A DNA stretch of 64,000 nucleotides, from the NCBI GenBank assembly GCA_018820855.1, contig JAHJNL010000007.1, positions 186,001 to 250,000 of the forward strand, in the 5' to 3' direction. Positions 27,150 through 36,549 of this stretch are shown piece by piece. This DNA is from Pseudomonadota bacterium. GTDB lineage: Bacteria; Desulfobacterota; Desulfobulbia; Desulfobulbales; Desulfocapsaceae. The notes under the pieces were generated by a model. That model did not search any database. It was given only the letters and a program-made list of their open reading frames with translations, and was not told where the DNA came from. Position 1 is the first letter of the stretch. Every line of letters begins with the position of its first letter. The translations under genes were made by a program, and so were the position numbers.

Positions 27150-27291
27150 AAAAAATACATACAGAGATGAACTGTTTGGTAACATGGAAGCCGGAAGCAA
27201 TTCCAGGCCCCTGATTATTACCCAAGGGAATTTGTTGTAACTCTACCATAAAATATCGGGAAATTGTTTTTTTTCCCTCTGTAAAAAACAA

Positions 27292-27331
27292 AAAAAAGAC
27301 CATAAAGTCTTATGACTTTATGGTCTTTTTT
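27292..27331 (-). terminator. Intrinsic terminator after rpsT
   Basis: Perfect 18-nt arms (27292-27309 and 27314-27331) with loop TTAT and runs of A and T at both ends. It lies 47 bp after the rpsT stop in the same direction and 142 bp before trpE. It most likely ends rpsT transcription and separates it from the trp genes; a role in trp attenuation is a less likely option. Confidence 0.75.
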
Positions 27332-27377
27332 AAAAGCATTCAAAAATTGCGGCTGCCCCGCTATCTGCAGAAACGAA

Positions 27378-27650
27378 TCAGGCAGATAACTGCATTTTGT
27401 TTACACGTTTGGTCAGGCGGGAAACCTTGCGGGAGGCATTCTTTTTATGGATGGTCCCCTTGGATGCGGTTTTGGCAATAACAGGAATGGCTATCTTTAA
27501 CGCTGCCTGTGCATCCTCTTGGGAGCCCGTGGCAATAGCGGCATCCACGTCTTTGATGATATTTTTCATACGGGTAGAGATGGTACGGTTTCTCAGGCGA
27601 CGTACCTGGGATTGACGATTTCTTTTCTCAGCGGATTTATGATTGGCCAC
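27378..27650 (-). CDS. rpsT: 30S ribosomal protein S20
   Basis: The 90-residue protein begins ANHKSAEKRNRQ after a GTG start, the exact family N-terminus, and ends with the basic helix SRLTKRVNKMQL. S20 binds 16S rRNA early in 30S assembly. The GTG at 27648-27650 has a strong CAGGAGGAATTC upstream; an ATG at 27722 in the same frame would add 24 non-conserved residues that include the ribosome-binding site. A GTG start is of interest because S20 of E. coli uses UUG and is autoregulated through its weak start. Confidence 0.95.
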   Translation of the reverse strand: MANHKSAEKRNRQSQVRRLRNRTISTRMKNIIKDVDAAIATGSQEDAQAALKIAIPVIAKTASKGTIHKKNASRKVSRLTKRVNKMQLSA

Positions 27651-27928
27651 GAATTCCTCCTGTAGTATTACACTGATATATTCAGAACCGGCTCTTACGA
27701 CCGGAAAATAATTGAGATTCACTTTATTGCCTTATAGACACATCGGCGACAAAAAGAAATATTTTTAATATTATATTCCTGTAAAGTCAATAACTATTTC
27801 ACCTTCCTCGGAAAAAGAGAAAGAAACACTTTCTGTTTGACTTGTCACACCACACCGAGCTACTCTATGAGTAATATATTTAACTTCTTTTCTTTTTTTA
27901 GAATTCTTTCTCAGTAGATGGTTCGAAT

Positions 27929-29029
27929 ATGGGTTTTCCAAAAGCTACTTTCAAGGTCACCGAGACAAAAAAATGTCCACTCTATTCCTTTGGTGATATT
28001 TTTACCGTTGCCGGAATAACTATCTCAATGAACTCAAAGGAAGAAAATACATTTATAACCACTACCATTATCCATTCTCCCAAGGATAAAGAAAAGTGTA
28101 AGATTCTCAGTGGTGACCTGACTAAAATAATCATCCAGTACGAACGTGCCGACAAAATTCCTGTATGCCTTATCAGCTGCAGTGGCTGTACAGGCTCTCT
28201 CAGACTGGAAAATACAGGTGAACTCAATCTTGTTGAGAATGAAGATGACCAGACCTATGCCAATGAACTGGCCTCCATGCTCCACTTGCTTTCCGACTTT
28301 GCCTTTTTCAAGAATATTGATGATGCCAACCTGGAAAAAGTTGTCAAATTCTTTAAACTGAACAAACTGAAAAAGGGCGATATCGTCATCCGTAAAGGTG
28401 ATCCAGGTGGAAATTTTTATATTATCGTCACCGGCAGTGTCAACGTCATAAATGACCGTGGCATGACCATCTCCACTTTAAATAAAGGAGATGTGTTCGG
28501 AGAAATGAGTCTTATCTGCAACGATACGGTTGGGGCAACCATTCAAGTTCGCGAACCAACTTCGATCCTCTATATCGACAGAAGAAATTTCCAGAAAATC
28601 CTTAATCAATATCCTTCGATCCAGCTTTATTTCACCAGGCTGATGGCCAAAAGACTGACCAAATCCAATATTATCCGTGCTGAAGATCTTTCTTCGGGCA
28701 TGATAGGAAATCTGGCAGAAATTCCGGCAGAGGCCTTGTTTCAAACCCTGAACATGAACAGTAAAACAGGAATTCTGACTATCAGTGAACTTGTCCACGG
28801 CACTGCCCGCTTCTCATTTCGTCAAGGATCTTTGATCAAAGCCAAGTATCATGATCAAGAAGGAGAAGGGGCATTTTATGAAATTCTGAAGGAACAGGAC
28901 GGACGATTCCGATTCACGCCCGGTATTCCAACAGATGATTTTGAGATCCCTGAAATTGGTTATTTTATGAAACTCCTCATGGAAGGTATGCGTCGTCTCG
29001 ATGAAATGCGTGAGCGCAAGACCAATTAG
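27929..29029 (+). CDS. Cyclic-nucleotide-binding / DUF4388 (PATAN) regulatory protein
   Basis: The 366-residue protein has three parts. The N-terminal 95 residues hold cysteines in KKCPLYSFGD and ISCSGCTG, suggesting a metal or redox site of unknown role. A cNMP-binding domain follows at about 120-240 with GDIVIRKGDPGGNFYIIVTGSVNV and KGDVFGEMSLICND, the phosphate-binding cassette being GEMSL followed by VGATI instead of the RxA signature, so ligand binding is uncertain. The C-terminal 255-360 resembles DUF4388/PATAN domains of two-component networks. No DNA-binding domain is seen. It stands alone with an AT-rich 5' region. Confidence 0.75.
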   Translation: MGFPKATFKVTETKKCPLYSFGDIFTVAGITISMNSKEENTFITTTIIHSPKDKEKCKILSGDLTKIIIQYERADKIPVCLISCSGCTGSLRLENTGELNLVENEDDQTYANELASMLHLLSDFAFFKNIDDANLEKVVKFFKLNKLKKGDIVIRKGDPGGNFYIIVTGSVNVINDRGMTISTLNKGDVFGEMSLICNDTVGATIQVREPTSILYIDRRNFQKILNQYPSIQLYFTRLMAKRLTKSNIIRAEDLSSGMIGNLAEIPAEALFQTLNMNSKTGILTISELVHGTARFSFRQGSLIKAKYHDQEGEGAFYEILKEQDGRFRFTPGIPTDDFEIPEIGYFMKLLMEGMRRLDEMRERKTN

Positions 29030-29160
29030 AGTAAAGGGTATCTAGAATAATCACAACGTTCACGCAAGATCAGGGAACGGGAAAATAAAAAACACACCGC
29101 CCTACCAGATAGCAGAAGTGCCAGAAATTATACCCATCTTTCTTGAATATGGTTTGGGAA

Positions 29161-31371
29161 TCATTCCAACTCACCAAGATAATTAAAAGTCGGCAGCTTG
29201 GAATACCTTCCGACCCCGCTTAATCTTCCAGCCAGTTCTTCCATCTCCTTCTTGCCTGCGGGAATATTGCTCATATCTATAACCATATAATCAAGGCCTA
29301 TGGCTTTTAACTCATGAATGTAAGGAATGAGTGAGAAAGGGCGAACGGGAACTGTGGTGGTAACATTATCTTTTTTCAGCAAAACAAACTGCTCATTTCG
29401 TGGACTGTTCAGGGTCTTATTGTATTGAAAATGATCGGGATCGAGCCTGGCTGTGAACAAGGCTGGTGCCCCGTAGACGGTTAAGCCAAGACGAATACTG
29501 GAGTTGTTTTGCCGACAGATGGCGGTAATGTCGCTGATAATTCCCTTGTCACTCTCAATGGAGAGTTGTGCCTCTTTAATTCCGCCGTTTTCGACCATAG
29601 CCACAGCCTGACTATTAAGGAGATTAACGGTATAGTCACAAGAGAGAAACACCCGCTCCTTGCCAAAAAAAACAAACTGGCTGATGTGCCCTAACTGAAA
29701 ACTCCTGAATCCTGAACGGATGAGCGACTGTATCTGTTTTCTTACCTTTGGCAGTTCTCCCTCGAAAATGATTGGGGGCAGGCACCAGGTAAGATCCCGG
29801 CTCCTTTTACCAAGAAATTGTTTAAGCTGGCCGGTCTGACTGAGGTTGTAGTTGTTTAACGGAAGTAGGTAGCGATCCGGAGTAAATGGAAGCTTACCAA
29901 ACAGGGTCTTGGCAGAATCCAGGCGCAGCCAGGTGTCCAGAGGCAATTTGATTTTTTTGGTCTGTTTAGCAAAAGGGGCTGTTTTTACGCGTGCATCAAG
30001 CGCACCCGGAGAAAGCATGTCGTTTTCCGGAGGACAGACTATTCTTCTGATTGACTGAAGACGCTCTCTATTCTTCTCCCGGAATCTGTCTAACATCTCA
30101 CGACAAGTCGCCATATTTGGCAAAGAACGTGGCCCTGCTGCAATTTCTTTTTTTACATCTACCCTGTATACGTCAATATGTTTGGAACTCGGGTAGAATT
30201 CCCAGTCAGGAACCAATGCCTGCACCTTCTCTCCTGCAACCGCTGTTTCAACCTCGCTGTTGCCCTTGCGCAACTCTTTAAGAGTGAATGACAGCCGTTC
30301 TCCTGAGGGCTCTGCATGAAGCCGCAGTCTATCTCCTACGCCAAGGGTTTCTTTGAGAGTAAGCCTTGCATATTGCCTTCCCTCATACGTTTTCATTGCA
30401 CCAAGTCTTCCAAGGTGATCCCCCATATTTCCGGAATGATACGGGGTGATGGCATCGGCAGGTTGTGGTGAGAAGAGATAGCCGGATGCGGTCTTGCGTC
30501 CCATGGCTCTGTCACTGAGTATCCTGGCCTCTTGCAAGGCTTTTGGAAATGTATCAGGCGTTGCATCCATGACCAGTCGATAGGCCTGGACAATATTGGA
30601 AACATAGTGTGCAGAACGAAGACGACCTTCAATTTTCAGGGAAGTCACTCCGGCAGCCTGCAACTCAGGAACCGCCGCCAACGCGGAAAGATCATTCATG
30701 GAAAAAAGATATTGCCCCTTCCCTGTCTTGGTTTTATCCACAGCTCCGTGAAATTTGCCACCTTTCCCAGGGCTCCAGTGGTAATTACGCCGACAGGGTT
30801 GCACACACTTGCCGCGTAATCCGCTTTTTCCACCAAGAAAAGATGAAAAGAGACAGAGTCCGGAATAGGAGAAGCACATGGCTCCGTGCACAAAGACCTC
30901 AATTTCGATATCACTTTTTTGGCAGAGAATGCTGATTTCCTTAAGGGTCAGTTCCCGGGCCAGGACGACCCTTTCAAAACCCATCTTCTGAAAGCCGTGA
31001 AGTGATTCTGAATTATTTGCTGCCAGCAATGTGGATGCATGAAGGGGGATGGAGGGAAAGAACTCCTTGATCAATCTGACCAGGCCAAGGTCCTGCACGA
31101 TGAGGCCGTCAGTTTCCATGGATTCAAGGAGTGCCAATATCTCCAGGGTCTCTGAAAGATCCTGTTCACGAATCAGACTATTGGCGGCAAGATAAATTTT
31201 CTTCCCAAGGTCATGGCAGTGGCGAACCATGGCCAGGATATCTTCCAGGCGGAGATCACGGGCTAGATTCCTGGCGTTGAAGCCGGGAGCTCCAACATAT
31301 ACGGCATCAGCACCCGCATCAATAGCAGCAAGAAAGTTTTCGGTATTACCGGCCGGAGCAAGGAGTTCCAT
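29161..31371 (-). CDS. Peptidase U32 family protein (RlhA/YegQ-like)
   Basis: The 736-residue protein starts with the U32 signature MELLAPAGNTENFLAAIDAGADAVYVG and has the block VFVHGAMCFSYSGLCLFSSFL with RGKCVQPCRRNY, whose four cysteines bind an iron-sulfur cluster in studied relatives. Family members act in hydroxylation of 23S rRNA (RlhA), tRNA modification (TrhP) or ubiquinone hydroxylation (UbiU/V), not always as proteases. At over 700 residues it is like the long RlhA group with an extra C-terminal domain. An rRNA-modification role is inferred. It is monocistronic and convergent with the cNMP gene. Confidence 0.85.
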   Translation of the reverse strand: MELLAPAGNTENFLAAIDAGADAVYVGAPGFNARNLARDLRLEDILAMVRHCHDLGKKIYLAANSLIREQDLSETLEILALLESMETDGLIVQDLGLVRLIKEFFPSIPLHASTLLAANNSESLHGFQKMGFERVVLARELTLKEISILCQKSDIEIEVFVHGAMCFSYSGLCLFSSFLGGKSGLRGKCVQPCRRNYHWSPGKGGKFHGAVDKTKTGKGQYLFSMNDLSALAAVPELQAAGVTSLKIEGRLRSAHYVSNIVQAYRLVMDATPDTFPKALQEARILSDRAMGRKTASGYLFSPQPADAITPYHSGNMGDHLGRLGAMKTYEGRQYARLTLKETLGVGDRLRLHAEPSGERLSFTLKELRKGNSEVETAVAGEKVQALVPDWEFYPSSKHIDVYRVDVKKEIAAGPRSLPNMATCREMLDRFREKNRERLQSIRRIVCPPENDMLSPGALDARVKTAPFAKQTKKIKLPLDTWLRLDSAKTLFGKLPFTPDRYLLPLNNYNLSQTGQLKQFLGKRSRDLTWCLPPIIFEGELPKVRKQIQSLIRSGFRSFQLGHISQFVFFGKERVFLSCDYTVNLLNSQAVAMVENGGIKEAQLSIESDKGIISDITAICRQNNSSIRLGLTVYGAPALFTARLDPDHFQYNKTLNSPRNEQFVLLKKDNVTTTVPVRPFSLIPYIHELKAIGLDYMVIDMSNIPAGKKEMEELAGRLSGVGRYSKLPTFNYLGELE

Positions 31372-31599
31372 AAGAGAGTACGTAGTAGAGGTGGAGAATC
31401 AATTGTGATATGATCGTAAAAAAGTAAGACTTCTGAATGACTGGGTTGAGATGGGTAACACAGAGGAAAGAGTTATCTGTATGGGGGCATGAAGTTGGTA
31501 CAATGCGGCATACCTGACAAGGTAGGCCGCAGCGACTTAAAAGCTACAATAATGAAGCAGATGAAGAGTGTTGGCAGCCCCCGCTTATCTGTGACGCCT

Positions 31600-32136
31600 T
31601 TACTTCTTGTTTTCCAGGACAACTTCATCCCGTTTGCCATGTTCCTCGAGGATGACTTTAATTCGCTCATCTGGCATAACAGTGGTGCGGACGCCAACAT
31701 AATCAGCCTGAATAGGCAATTCCCGTCCTCCTCTGTCAACAAGCACAGCAAGCTGAATAGAATGTGGCCGGCCATAATCCATCAGAGCATCCATAGCCGC
31801 ACGTATGGTACGTCCAGTAAACAGGACATCATCCACCAGAATAACATCCTGTCCTTCCACTGTGAATCCGATGTCTGTGGTTTTGACTACAGGATTCTGG
31901 GTGATGAGGCTCCAGTCATCGCGATACAAGTTAATATCAAGACTGCCATAGGGAAGCAGTTTGTCTGTCTGATCCTGGATGAGTTGTCTGATGCGCTGAG
32001 CAAGAAAAACACCACAGGTGTGGATGCCGACAATGGCCAGGTTTTCTATATTGTGATTCCTTTCAAGAATCTGCAGACTGATCCTGTTCACGGCAAGGGA
32101 AAGGTCATTTGCGCTCAGTAATGTGCGACTTTCCAT
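31600..32136 (-). CDS. pyrR: Bifunctional pyr regulator / uracil phosphoribosyltransferase PyrR
   Basis: The 178-residue protein has the PRPP-binding motif DVILVDDVLFTGRTIRAAMDAL and the N-terminal SANDLSLAVNRIS of PyrR. In Gram-positive bacteria PyrR binds pyr mRNA leaders and also makes UMP from uracil; RNA binding in this lineage is not established. The start at 32136 has AAGGAG 7 nt upstream; an upstream ATG at 32184 would overlap purN. It lies 4 bp after the purN stop. No pyr structural gene is in the window. Confidence 0.9.
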   Translation of the reverse strand: MESRTLLSANDLSLAVNRISLQILERNHNIENLAIVGIHTCGVFLAQRIRQLIQDQTDKLLPYGSLDINLYRDDWSLITQNPVVKTTDIGFTVEGQDVILVDDVLFTGRTIRAAMDALMDYGRPHSIQLAVLVDRGGRELPIQADYVGVRTTVMPDERIKVILEEHGKRDEVVLENKK

Positions 32137-32140
32137 GTTG

Positions 32141-32722
32141 TTACTCCTTGACCCTGTTCCAGAAAAAATCAATGCCTCTTGCATCGACGCGGTTCAGAGC
32201 CTCTGGGAAGGCTTCACACTCGGCCGCAAATACTTTTGCCGCGATATCGTCAGGAGAATCCTCATAGTCGAGATCCACACTCTTCTGATAGATAATAGGG
32301 CCCTCGTCGTATACTTCATTGGCAAAATGCACTGTACAGCCACTCACCAGGCAGCCTCGTTTCTTTAATGCCTTATGCACCCTGGAACCGTAAAAGCCAT
32401 CGCCACAAAACGAGGGTATCAGGGATGGATGTATATTGATAACAGAACGGACCAATTCAGACGGCGGATGATAGAGTTTGAGAAAGCCCGCAAGGACTAT
32501 GACATCGATATCATACTTTTCAAGAATGGCATTGATCTCTTCGTTCCCTGCGGCATGAAAGGCCGGGTAACCATAATTCACGGCCTTGGTCAAGCCAAGG
32601 GCTTCGGCAACATTGGAGATCACCACCTGTACTTCAGCATGCAGGCTTCCGTCCTTGATTCTTTCATGAAAATTGTCGAGTGTTCGTCCGCTGCCGGAAA
32701 GCAGCACCGCCATTTTCAACAT
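32141..32722 (-). CDS. purN: Phosphoribosylglycinamide formyltransferase PurN
   Basis: PurN transfers a formyl group from 10-formyltetrahydrofolate to GAR. The 193-residue protein has MAVLLSGSGRTLDNF, the folate-site FLKLYHP, the catalytic NIHPSLIPSF (Asn and His) and GCTVHFANEVYDEGPIIYQ. It belongs with pyrR and the purH-like gene upstream in a nucleotide cluster, with a 131-bp gap to the latter. Confidence 0.93.
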   Translation of the reverse strand: MLKMAVLLSGSGRTLDNFHERIKDGSLHAEVQVVISNVAEALGLTKAVNYGYPAFHAAGNEEINAILEKYDIDVIVLAGFLKLYHPPSELVRSVINIHPSLIPSFCGDGFYGSRVHKALKKRGCLVSGCTVHFANEVYDEGPIIYQKSVDLDYEDSPDDIAAKVFAAECEAFPEALNRVDARGIDFFWNRVKE

Positions 32723-32853
32723 ATCTTTGCCTTCTTCTTTATTAACAGACTCTTTTAAAATCGATTATCCGGATGACTCAATAAAAAAATCTGCTTCGCA
32801 ACAACGAAACAGATGGAGACTTTCACAAGTTTCCGTTTATCTACGATGCCATC

Positions 32854-33468
32854 CTATTTAAAGTACTCGTTAGACTCCACATCTACTTTTTCCAGCCAGT
32901 TGGAAATGGTCGTATCGTAGGCGGAGGTCAAGGCAAAGACCTTGGCGGCAAGGCGGAAACGTGTCTTCAGTGTGGTGTTTCCGGTTTCCTTCATTTCTTT
33001 GAGAACCTGCGGATAATCGGCCGGGTCAACAATCACTGTTACATCATGAAAGTTTTTGGCAGAGGCGCGAAGCATGGTCGGGCCGCCGATATCGATGTTT
33101 TCAATGGCATCGCCCAGGCTGCAGTTGGGATCGGCTACGGTCTTTTCAAAAGCATAAAGGTTTACTGCGATGAGGTCGATATTTTTCAAGCCATGTTCTG
33201 CGCACTGCCTTTGGTGATCAGCATTGTCTCTTTGATTAAGGATACCGCCATGAACTTTAGGATGCAGAGTTTTTACGCGACCATCAAGCATTTCAGGAAA
33301 GCCGGTGAACTCGGAAACATCCATAACCTTCAGGCCGGCCTCACGGATTTTTTTTGCAGTCCCTCCAGTGGAAAGGATCTCCACTCCCAGGTCTGCAAGC
33401 TCTTTGGCAAAGCCTTCAATGCCGGATTTGTCAGTAAGGCTAATCAGTGCCCTTTCGATTTTACTCAT
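32854..33468 (-). CDS. purH: Stand-alone IMP cyclohydrolase (N-terminal PurH domain)
   Basis: The 204-residue protein covers only the MGS-like IMP cyclohydrolase half of Pur[46 protein letters not shown] and [17 protein letters not shown]. It closes FAICAR to IMP. The AICAR transformylase half (about 320 residues) is absent, and the 131 bp downstream cannot hold it. The sequence ends cleanly, so this looks like a naturally split gene, known from several Desulfobacterota, and not a recent truncation. The transformylase must be encoded elsewhere. Confidence 0.92.
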   Translation of the reverse strand: MSKIERALISLTDKSGIEGFAKELADLGVEILSTGGTAKKIREAGLKVMDVSEFTGFPEMLDGRVKTLHPKVHGGILNQRDNADHQRQCAEHGLKNIDLIAVNLYAFEKTVADPNCSLGDAIENIDIGGPTMLRASAKNFHDVTVIVDPADYPQVLKEMKETGNTTLKTRFRLAAKVFALTSAYDTTISNWLEKVDVESNEYFK

Positions 33469-33492
33469 GGTCTTCCCTCGTTATCTTTTTGA

Positions 33493-33888
33493 TTATTTGT
33501 CTTTACGAATAAATTCTTTGATCTTACGTCGATCTCGCTTTCCTGGTCGTTTTGCTGGCCTGCCCTGCCCTGCGTGGAAAAGAGACCGCAGCTTTCGCTG
33601 TTCTTCCCTTTTTTTTACAGACTCCTCAGTTTCCTGATAGAGTGTTCTTGCCACAGTTGCCGGTCCCCGTTTACTGGAAAGCCCAAGAGCTGTCACGGTC
33701 TGTTCCACTTCATCCTTATGGATGACCAGTATATCGTTAAGGCCGACGACCTTGGAAGGTTTACAGCGCTGTCCATTTAAGAAAACTCTGCCACCGCTGA
33801 CAGCCTTTGAAGCCAGACCTCTTGTTTTAAAAAAACGGGCGGCCCAAAGCCATTTGTCCACTCGTACCTGCTCTTGTTCATCAGTCAT
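33493..33888 (-). CDS. hslR: S4-domain RNA-binding protein, Hsp15/HslR-like
   Basis: The 131-residue protein has an N-terminal S4 domain: VRVDKWLWAARFFKTRGLASKAV and GRVFLNGQRCKPSKVVGLNDI, then a basic C-terminal tail rich in Lys and Arg. Hsp15 binds the 50S subunit carrying nascent chains after heat stress and helps ribosome rescue. The ATG at 33888 is taken because conserved sequence starts soon after it and an AGGA lies upstream; an ATG at 33915 is the alternative. It is 24 bp upstream of the purH gene. Confidence 0.85.
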   Translation of the reverse strand: MTDEQEQVRVDKWLWAARFFKTRGLASKAVSGGRVFLNGQRCKPSKVVGLNDILVIHKDEVEQTVTALGLSSKRGPATVARTLYQETEESVKKREEQRKLRSLFHAGQGRPAKRPGKRDRRKIKEFIRKDK

Positions 33889-34210
33889 TGTTCGCTGTCC
33901 TAAGAAGATTTGCACAAATCTTTATCGAGAAAGAGGATCATTTTACACTGAAATGGTATAAAAGCATATAAAAAGATACACAGGATCAGCGTCAGGCAAG
34001 CCAGAAAAACCATTTGTCGGTTGTCGAACAGGCAAAAAAGGTGTAAAGACTTCTCATTTCAAAAAAATCAATACAATGCATTATTACATCATCTCGTCCT
34101 GAAGGATAACTGTCATAACCATCGGTTAAGTATGTCCAGATACAATTATGCTTTAGGATTTTTGTTAAAAAAGTAAAAAATTTACTTATCAGGCACTCAA
34201 AGAGACTCCC
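33889..34210. other. Divergent intergenic region between hslR and metF
   Basis: About 320 bp of AT-rich sequence. Just upstream of metF an inverted repeat AAGTAAA-AAA-TTTACTT (about 34171-34187) could be an operator or a weak hairpin. I did not see a SAM riboswitch consensus or a recognisable regulator site. Confidence 0.35.
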
Positions 34211-35101
34211 ATGCTCGTTAAAGACCTTCTCGAAAGCCATAAAACCACCTTCAGTTTTGAGTTCTTCCCCCCGAAAGAAGATGCCGCTGCCGATCGGCTG
34301 TTGCAGACCATATCTAACCTTATGCCCTTAGGTCCCTCCTATGTGAGCGTCACCTATGGAGCTGGGGGAACCACCAGAGACAGGACCCATGATCTGGTGG
34401 TCCGGATCAAAAAGCAGACCAACATCACTGTGGTTTCTCACCTGACCTGTGTGGGGAGTACTCGTGACGAGATTCATACCATTCTTGAAAAATACCAAGA
34501 CGCCGGCATCGAAAACATTCTTGCCCTGCGTGGTGATGCACCGAAAGGAGAAACAACTTTTACCGAACCGAAAAACGGCTTTACCTATGCCGCTGATCTG
34601 GTCGCCTATATCAAAAAACATTTTCCCGGAATGTGCGTCGGTGTCGCAGGTTTCCCCGAAGGTCATCCCGGTACGCCAAACCGCCTCAAAGAGATTGAGC
34701 TTCTCAAGGAAAAAGTAGATGCCGGGGCAGACTATATTGTCACCCAGCTCTTTTTTGATAACCGTGATTTTTATGATTACTGCGAGCGCTGTGAACTTGC
34801 CGGGATACATGTTCCGAACATTGCCGGTATTATGCCAGTCAGCACGAAAGCCGGTCTCATCAGAACCGCAGAGTTGGCAGGTGGCGCAAGAATCCCTGCC
34901 CGCCTGCTCAAAGCGGTCTATCGGGCCACAAACGATAAGTATGTCGAAAAAGTCGGGATTCACTGGGCAACGGAACAGATCAGAGACCTTCTCGATCATG
35001 ATGTCCGTGGAATCCAGTTTTTCACCCTTAATTCTTCTGAGGCGACCCAGGAAATATATAAATCTCTTGGTGTGCGCGATTCTACCCAGCTGAGGTGCTG
35101 A
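34211..35101 (+). CDS. metF: 5,10-methylenetetrahydrofolate reductase
   Basis: MetF reduces methylene-THF to methyl-THF, used for methionine synthesis or, in acetogenic-type pathways, for C1 metabolism. The 296-residue protein has FSFEFFPPKED, YVSVTYGAGGTTRDRTHDLV, HLTCVGSTRDEI, ILALRGDAPKGE, VAGFPEGHPG and TQLFFDNRDFYDY, the usual FAD and folate contacts. It is followed 7 bp later by folE2, linking two folate genes. Confidence 0.94.
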   Translation: MLVKDLLESHKTTFSFEFFPPKEDAAADRLLQTISNLMPLGPSYVSVTYGAGGTTRDRTHDLVVRIKKQTNITVVSHLTCVGSTRDEIHTILEKYQDAGIENILALRGDAPKGETTFTEPKNGFTYAADLVAYIKKHFPGMCVGVAGFPEGHPGTPNRLKEIELLKEKVDAGADYIVTQLFFDNRDFYDYCERCELAGIHVPNIAGIMPVSTKAGLIRTAELAGGARIPARLLKAVYRATNDKYVEKVGIHWATEQIRDLLDHDVRGIQFFTLNSSEATQEIYKSLGVRDSTQLRC

Positions 35102-35108
35102 TCCGGCA

Positions 35109-35846
35109 ATGAAGATTCAGTCTGTCGGGATCAAGGATATCCAGATTCCCGTTCGTATCCGGGAAAAGAACGGCGGCTTGCAAAACAGTGTGGCCACCGT
35201 CTCTCTTCAGGCAAGTATGCCTGGAGAGTACAGAGAGAGTTGCGTTCATACCTTCACCTCTGTTCTTAACAAGTATATGGACGAGATGAGCGTCACCATT
35301 TTCCCCGAGTTACTTGCGGAAATACAAGAAGGCTTGCGCGCCGAAAGTGCTCGTCTGGAGATGTCTTTCCCCTATTTTATAGAAAAAAAAGCCCCTGTTT
35401 CTAAAACGCGCAGTCTGATGGAATATGAATGCACTTTTACCGGCGGAGTGGGCTCAGACGATGATTTCATCCTCTCGGTCAAGGTCCCTGTCACCACCCT
35501 TTGCCCTTGTTCCAAGGAGATCAGCAGTGCCGGAGCCCATAATCAGCGGGCCGAAGTCACCCTTAATGTGAAGTTTAGAAAATTTATCTGGGCGGAAGAC
35601 CTTATCCGAATGATTGAAGAGTCGGCCTCCTGCGAACTCTGGGCCCTGCTCAAAAGACCAGATGAAAAATACGTGACTGAAAAAGCCTATGAAAATCCGA
35701 TGTTTGTGGAAGATGTGGTGCGCAAGGTCGCTGTAATCGCCTTGGCAAATAAAAATATCACCTGGTTTTCAGCAAGTGTTGAAAGCTTTGAATCTATTCA
35801 CAAACACAGTGCCTACGCCTACGTGGATTCCAACGAAATTCGCTGA
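35109..35846 (+). CDS. folE2: GTP cyclohydrolase FolE2 (type IB)
   Basis: FolE2 makes dihydroneopterin triphosphate from GTP, the first step of folate and some modified-base pathways, using Mn or other metals instead of the zinc of FolE. The 245-residue protein has GIKDIQIPVRI at the start, the metal-site VTTLCPCSKEIS and GAHNQRAEVTL block, and FVEDVVRKVA. Its pairing with metF suggests a role in folate supply. No FolE (type IA) is present in the window. Confidence 0.92.
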   Translation: MKIQSVGIKDIQIPVRIREKNGGLQNSVATVSLQASMPGEYRESCVHTFTSVLNKYMDEMSVTIFPELLAEIQEGLRAESARLEMSFPYFIEKKAPVSKTRSLMEYECTFTGGVGSDDDFILSVKVPVTTLCPCSKEISSAGAHNQRAEVTLNVKFRKFIWAEDLIRMIEESASCELWALLKRPDEKYVTEKAYENPMFVEDVVRKVAVIALANKNITWFSASVESFESIHKHSAYAYVDSNEIR

Positions 35847-36072
35847 AATCAAAACCATCCATTCCCAAAGTTTTCCCCAAAAAGTGTTCCCCCCCTCCCC
35901 TGCCAGATTCATGCGCATTCCAAATTGTTCTGCCTCTGACCGCTTTTTCTTTGAATTGATACGAATACATTATACAATACAATATAACACCTCATAAAAT
36001 ACTATTATTCCAAAGAGATAAGAGAATGCAAAAGCATTTCATTATACTCAACTATGGTATGGCAGGTTTGAC

Positions 36073-36549
36073 ATGTTAAAAATAAGACCTTCCCCGGTTA
36101 ACTATACAGCAGGAGGTGTTTTTCCACCTTTATTGTCCTGCCTGGTTATCACCCTTTTTTTTCCAGTGTCACATGCTTATGGCGTCCAGTCCCATGGGGG
36201 GGCAGAGGGCCTTGTTTCACACCAACTCGGGCACTTCCTCTTTACCCTGGCTATGGTTGTTCTGCTCCTGCGCCTCAGTGAATTTCGCATGAGTGGACCA
36301 GGCTGGTGTGAATTCAGGGGGTTCCTGTGGTTTATTATTTTCTGGAACTTGCTGACCTTTGCAGGCCACTGGATGGGTGAGAAAGTAGCGGCTGAATGTT
36401 TTACACGCCAAGATGGTCATATCATCGCTTTTCAGGTTGATAGTTTTTCTCACCTGTTCTTCTACCTTACAAGACTTGATCACCTGCTCCTGGTACCTGC
36501 CTTTTTTCTGCTCCTGCTTGCCATACAGAAATGGGGGCATAGTAAATGA
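36073..36549 (+). CDS. Membrane protein of unknown function preceding the histidine kinase
   Basis: A 158-residue protein with about four hydrophobic segments (near 17-36, 52-66, 81-96, 127-149). It has several histidines (SHGGAEGLVSHQLGHF, GHWMGEKV) that might bind metal or haem, but I do not recognise the family. Its stop overlaps the next ATG (ATGA), so it is translated together with the histidine kinase and probably works with it as sensor or partner. Confidence 0.7.
   Translation: MLKIRPSPVNYTAGGVFPPLLSCLVITLFFPVSHAYGVQSHGGAEGLVSHQLGHFLFTLAMVVLLLRLSEFRMSGPGWCEFRGFLWFIIFWNLLTFAGHWMGEKVAAECFTRQDGHIIAFQVDSFSHLFFYLTRLDHLLLVPAFFLLLLAIQKWGHSK

Noticed and set aside
27150-27291. trp leader peptide
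   Set aside because: The open frames upstream of trpE contain no tryptophan codons.
33992-34240. Minus-strand ORF upstream of metF
   Set aside because: It overlaps the metF start antisense and has no conserved feature.
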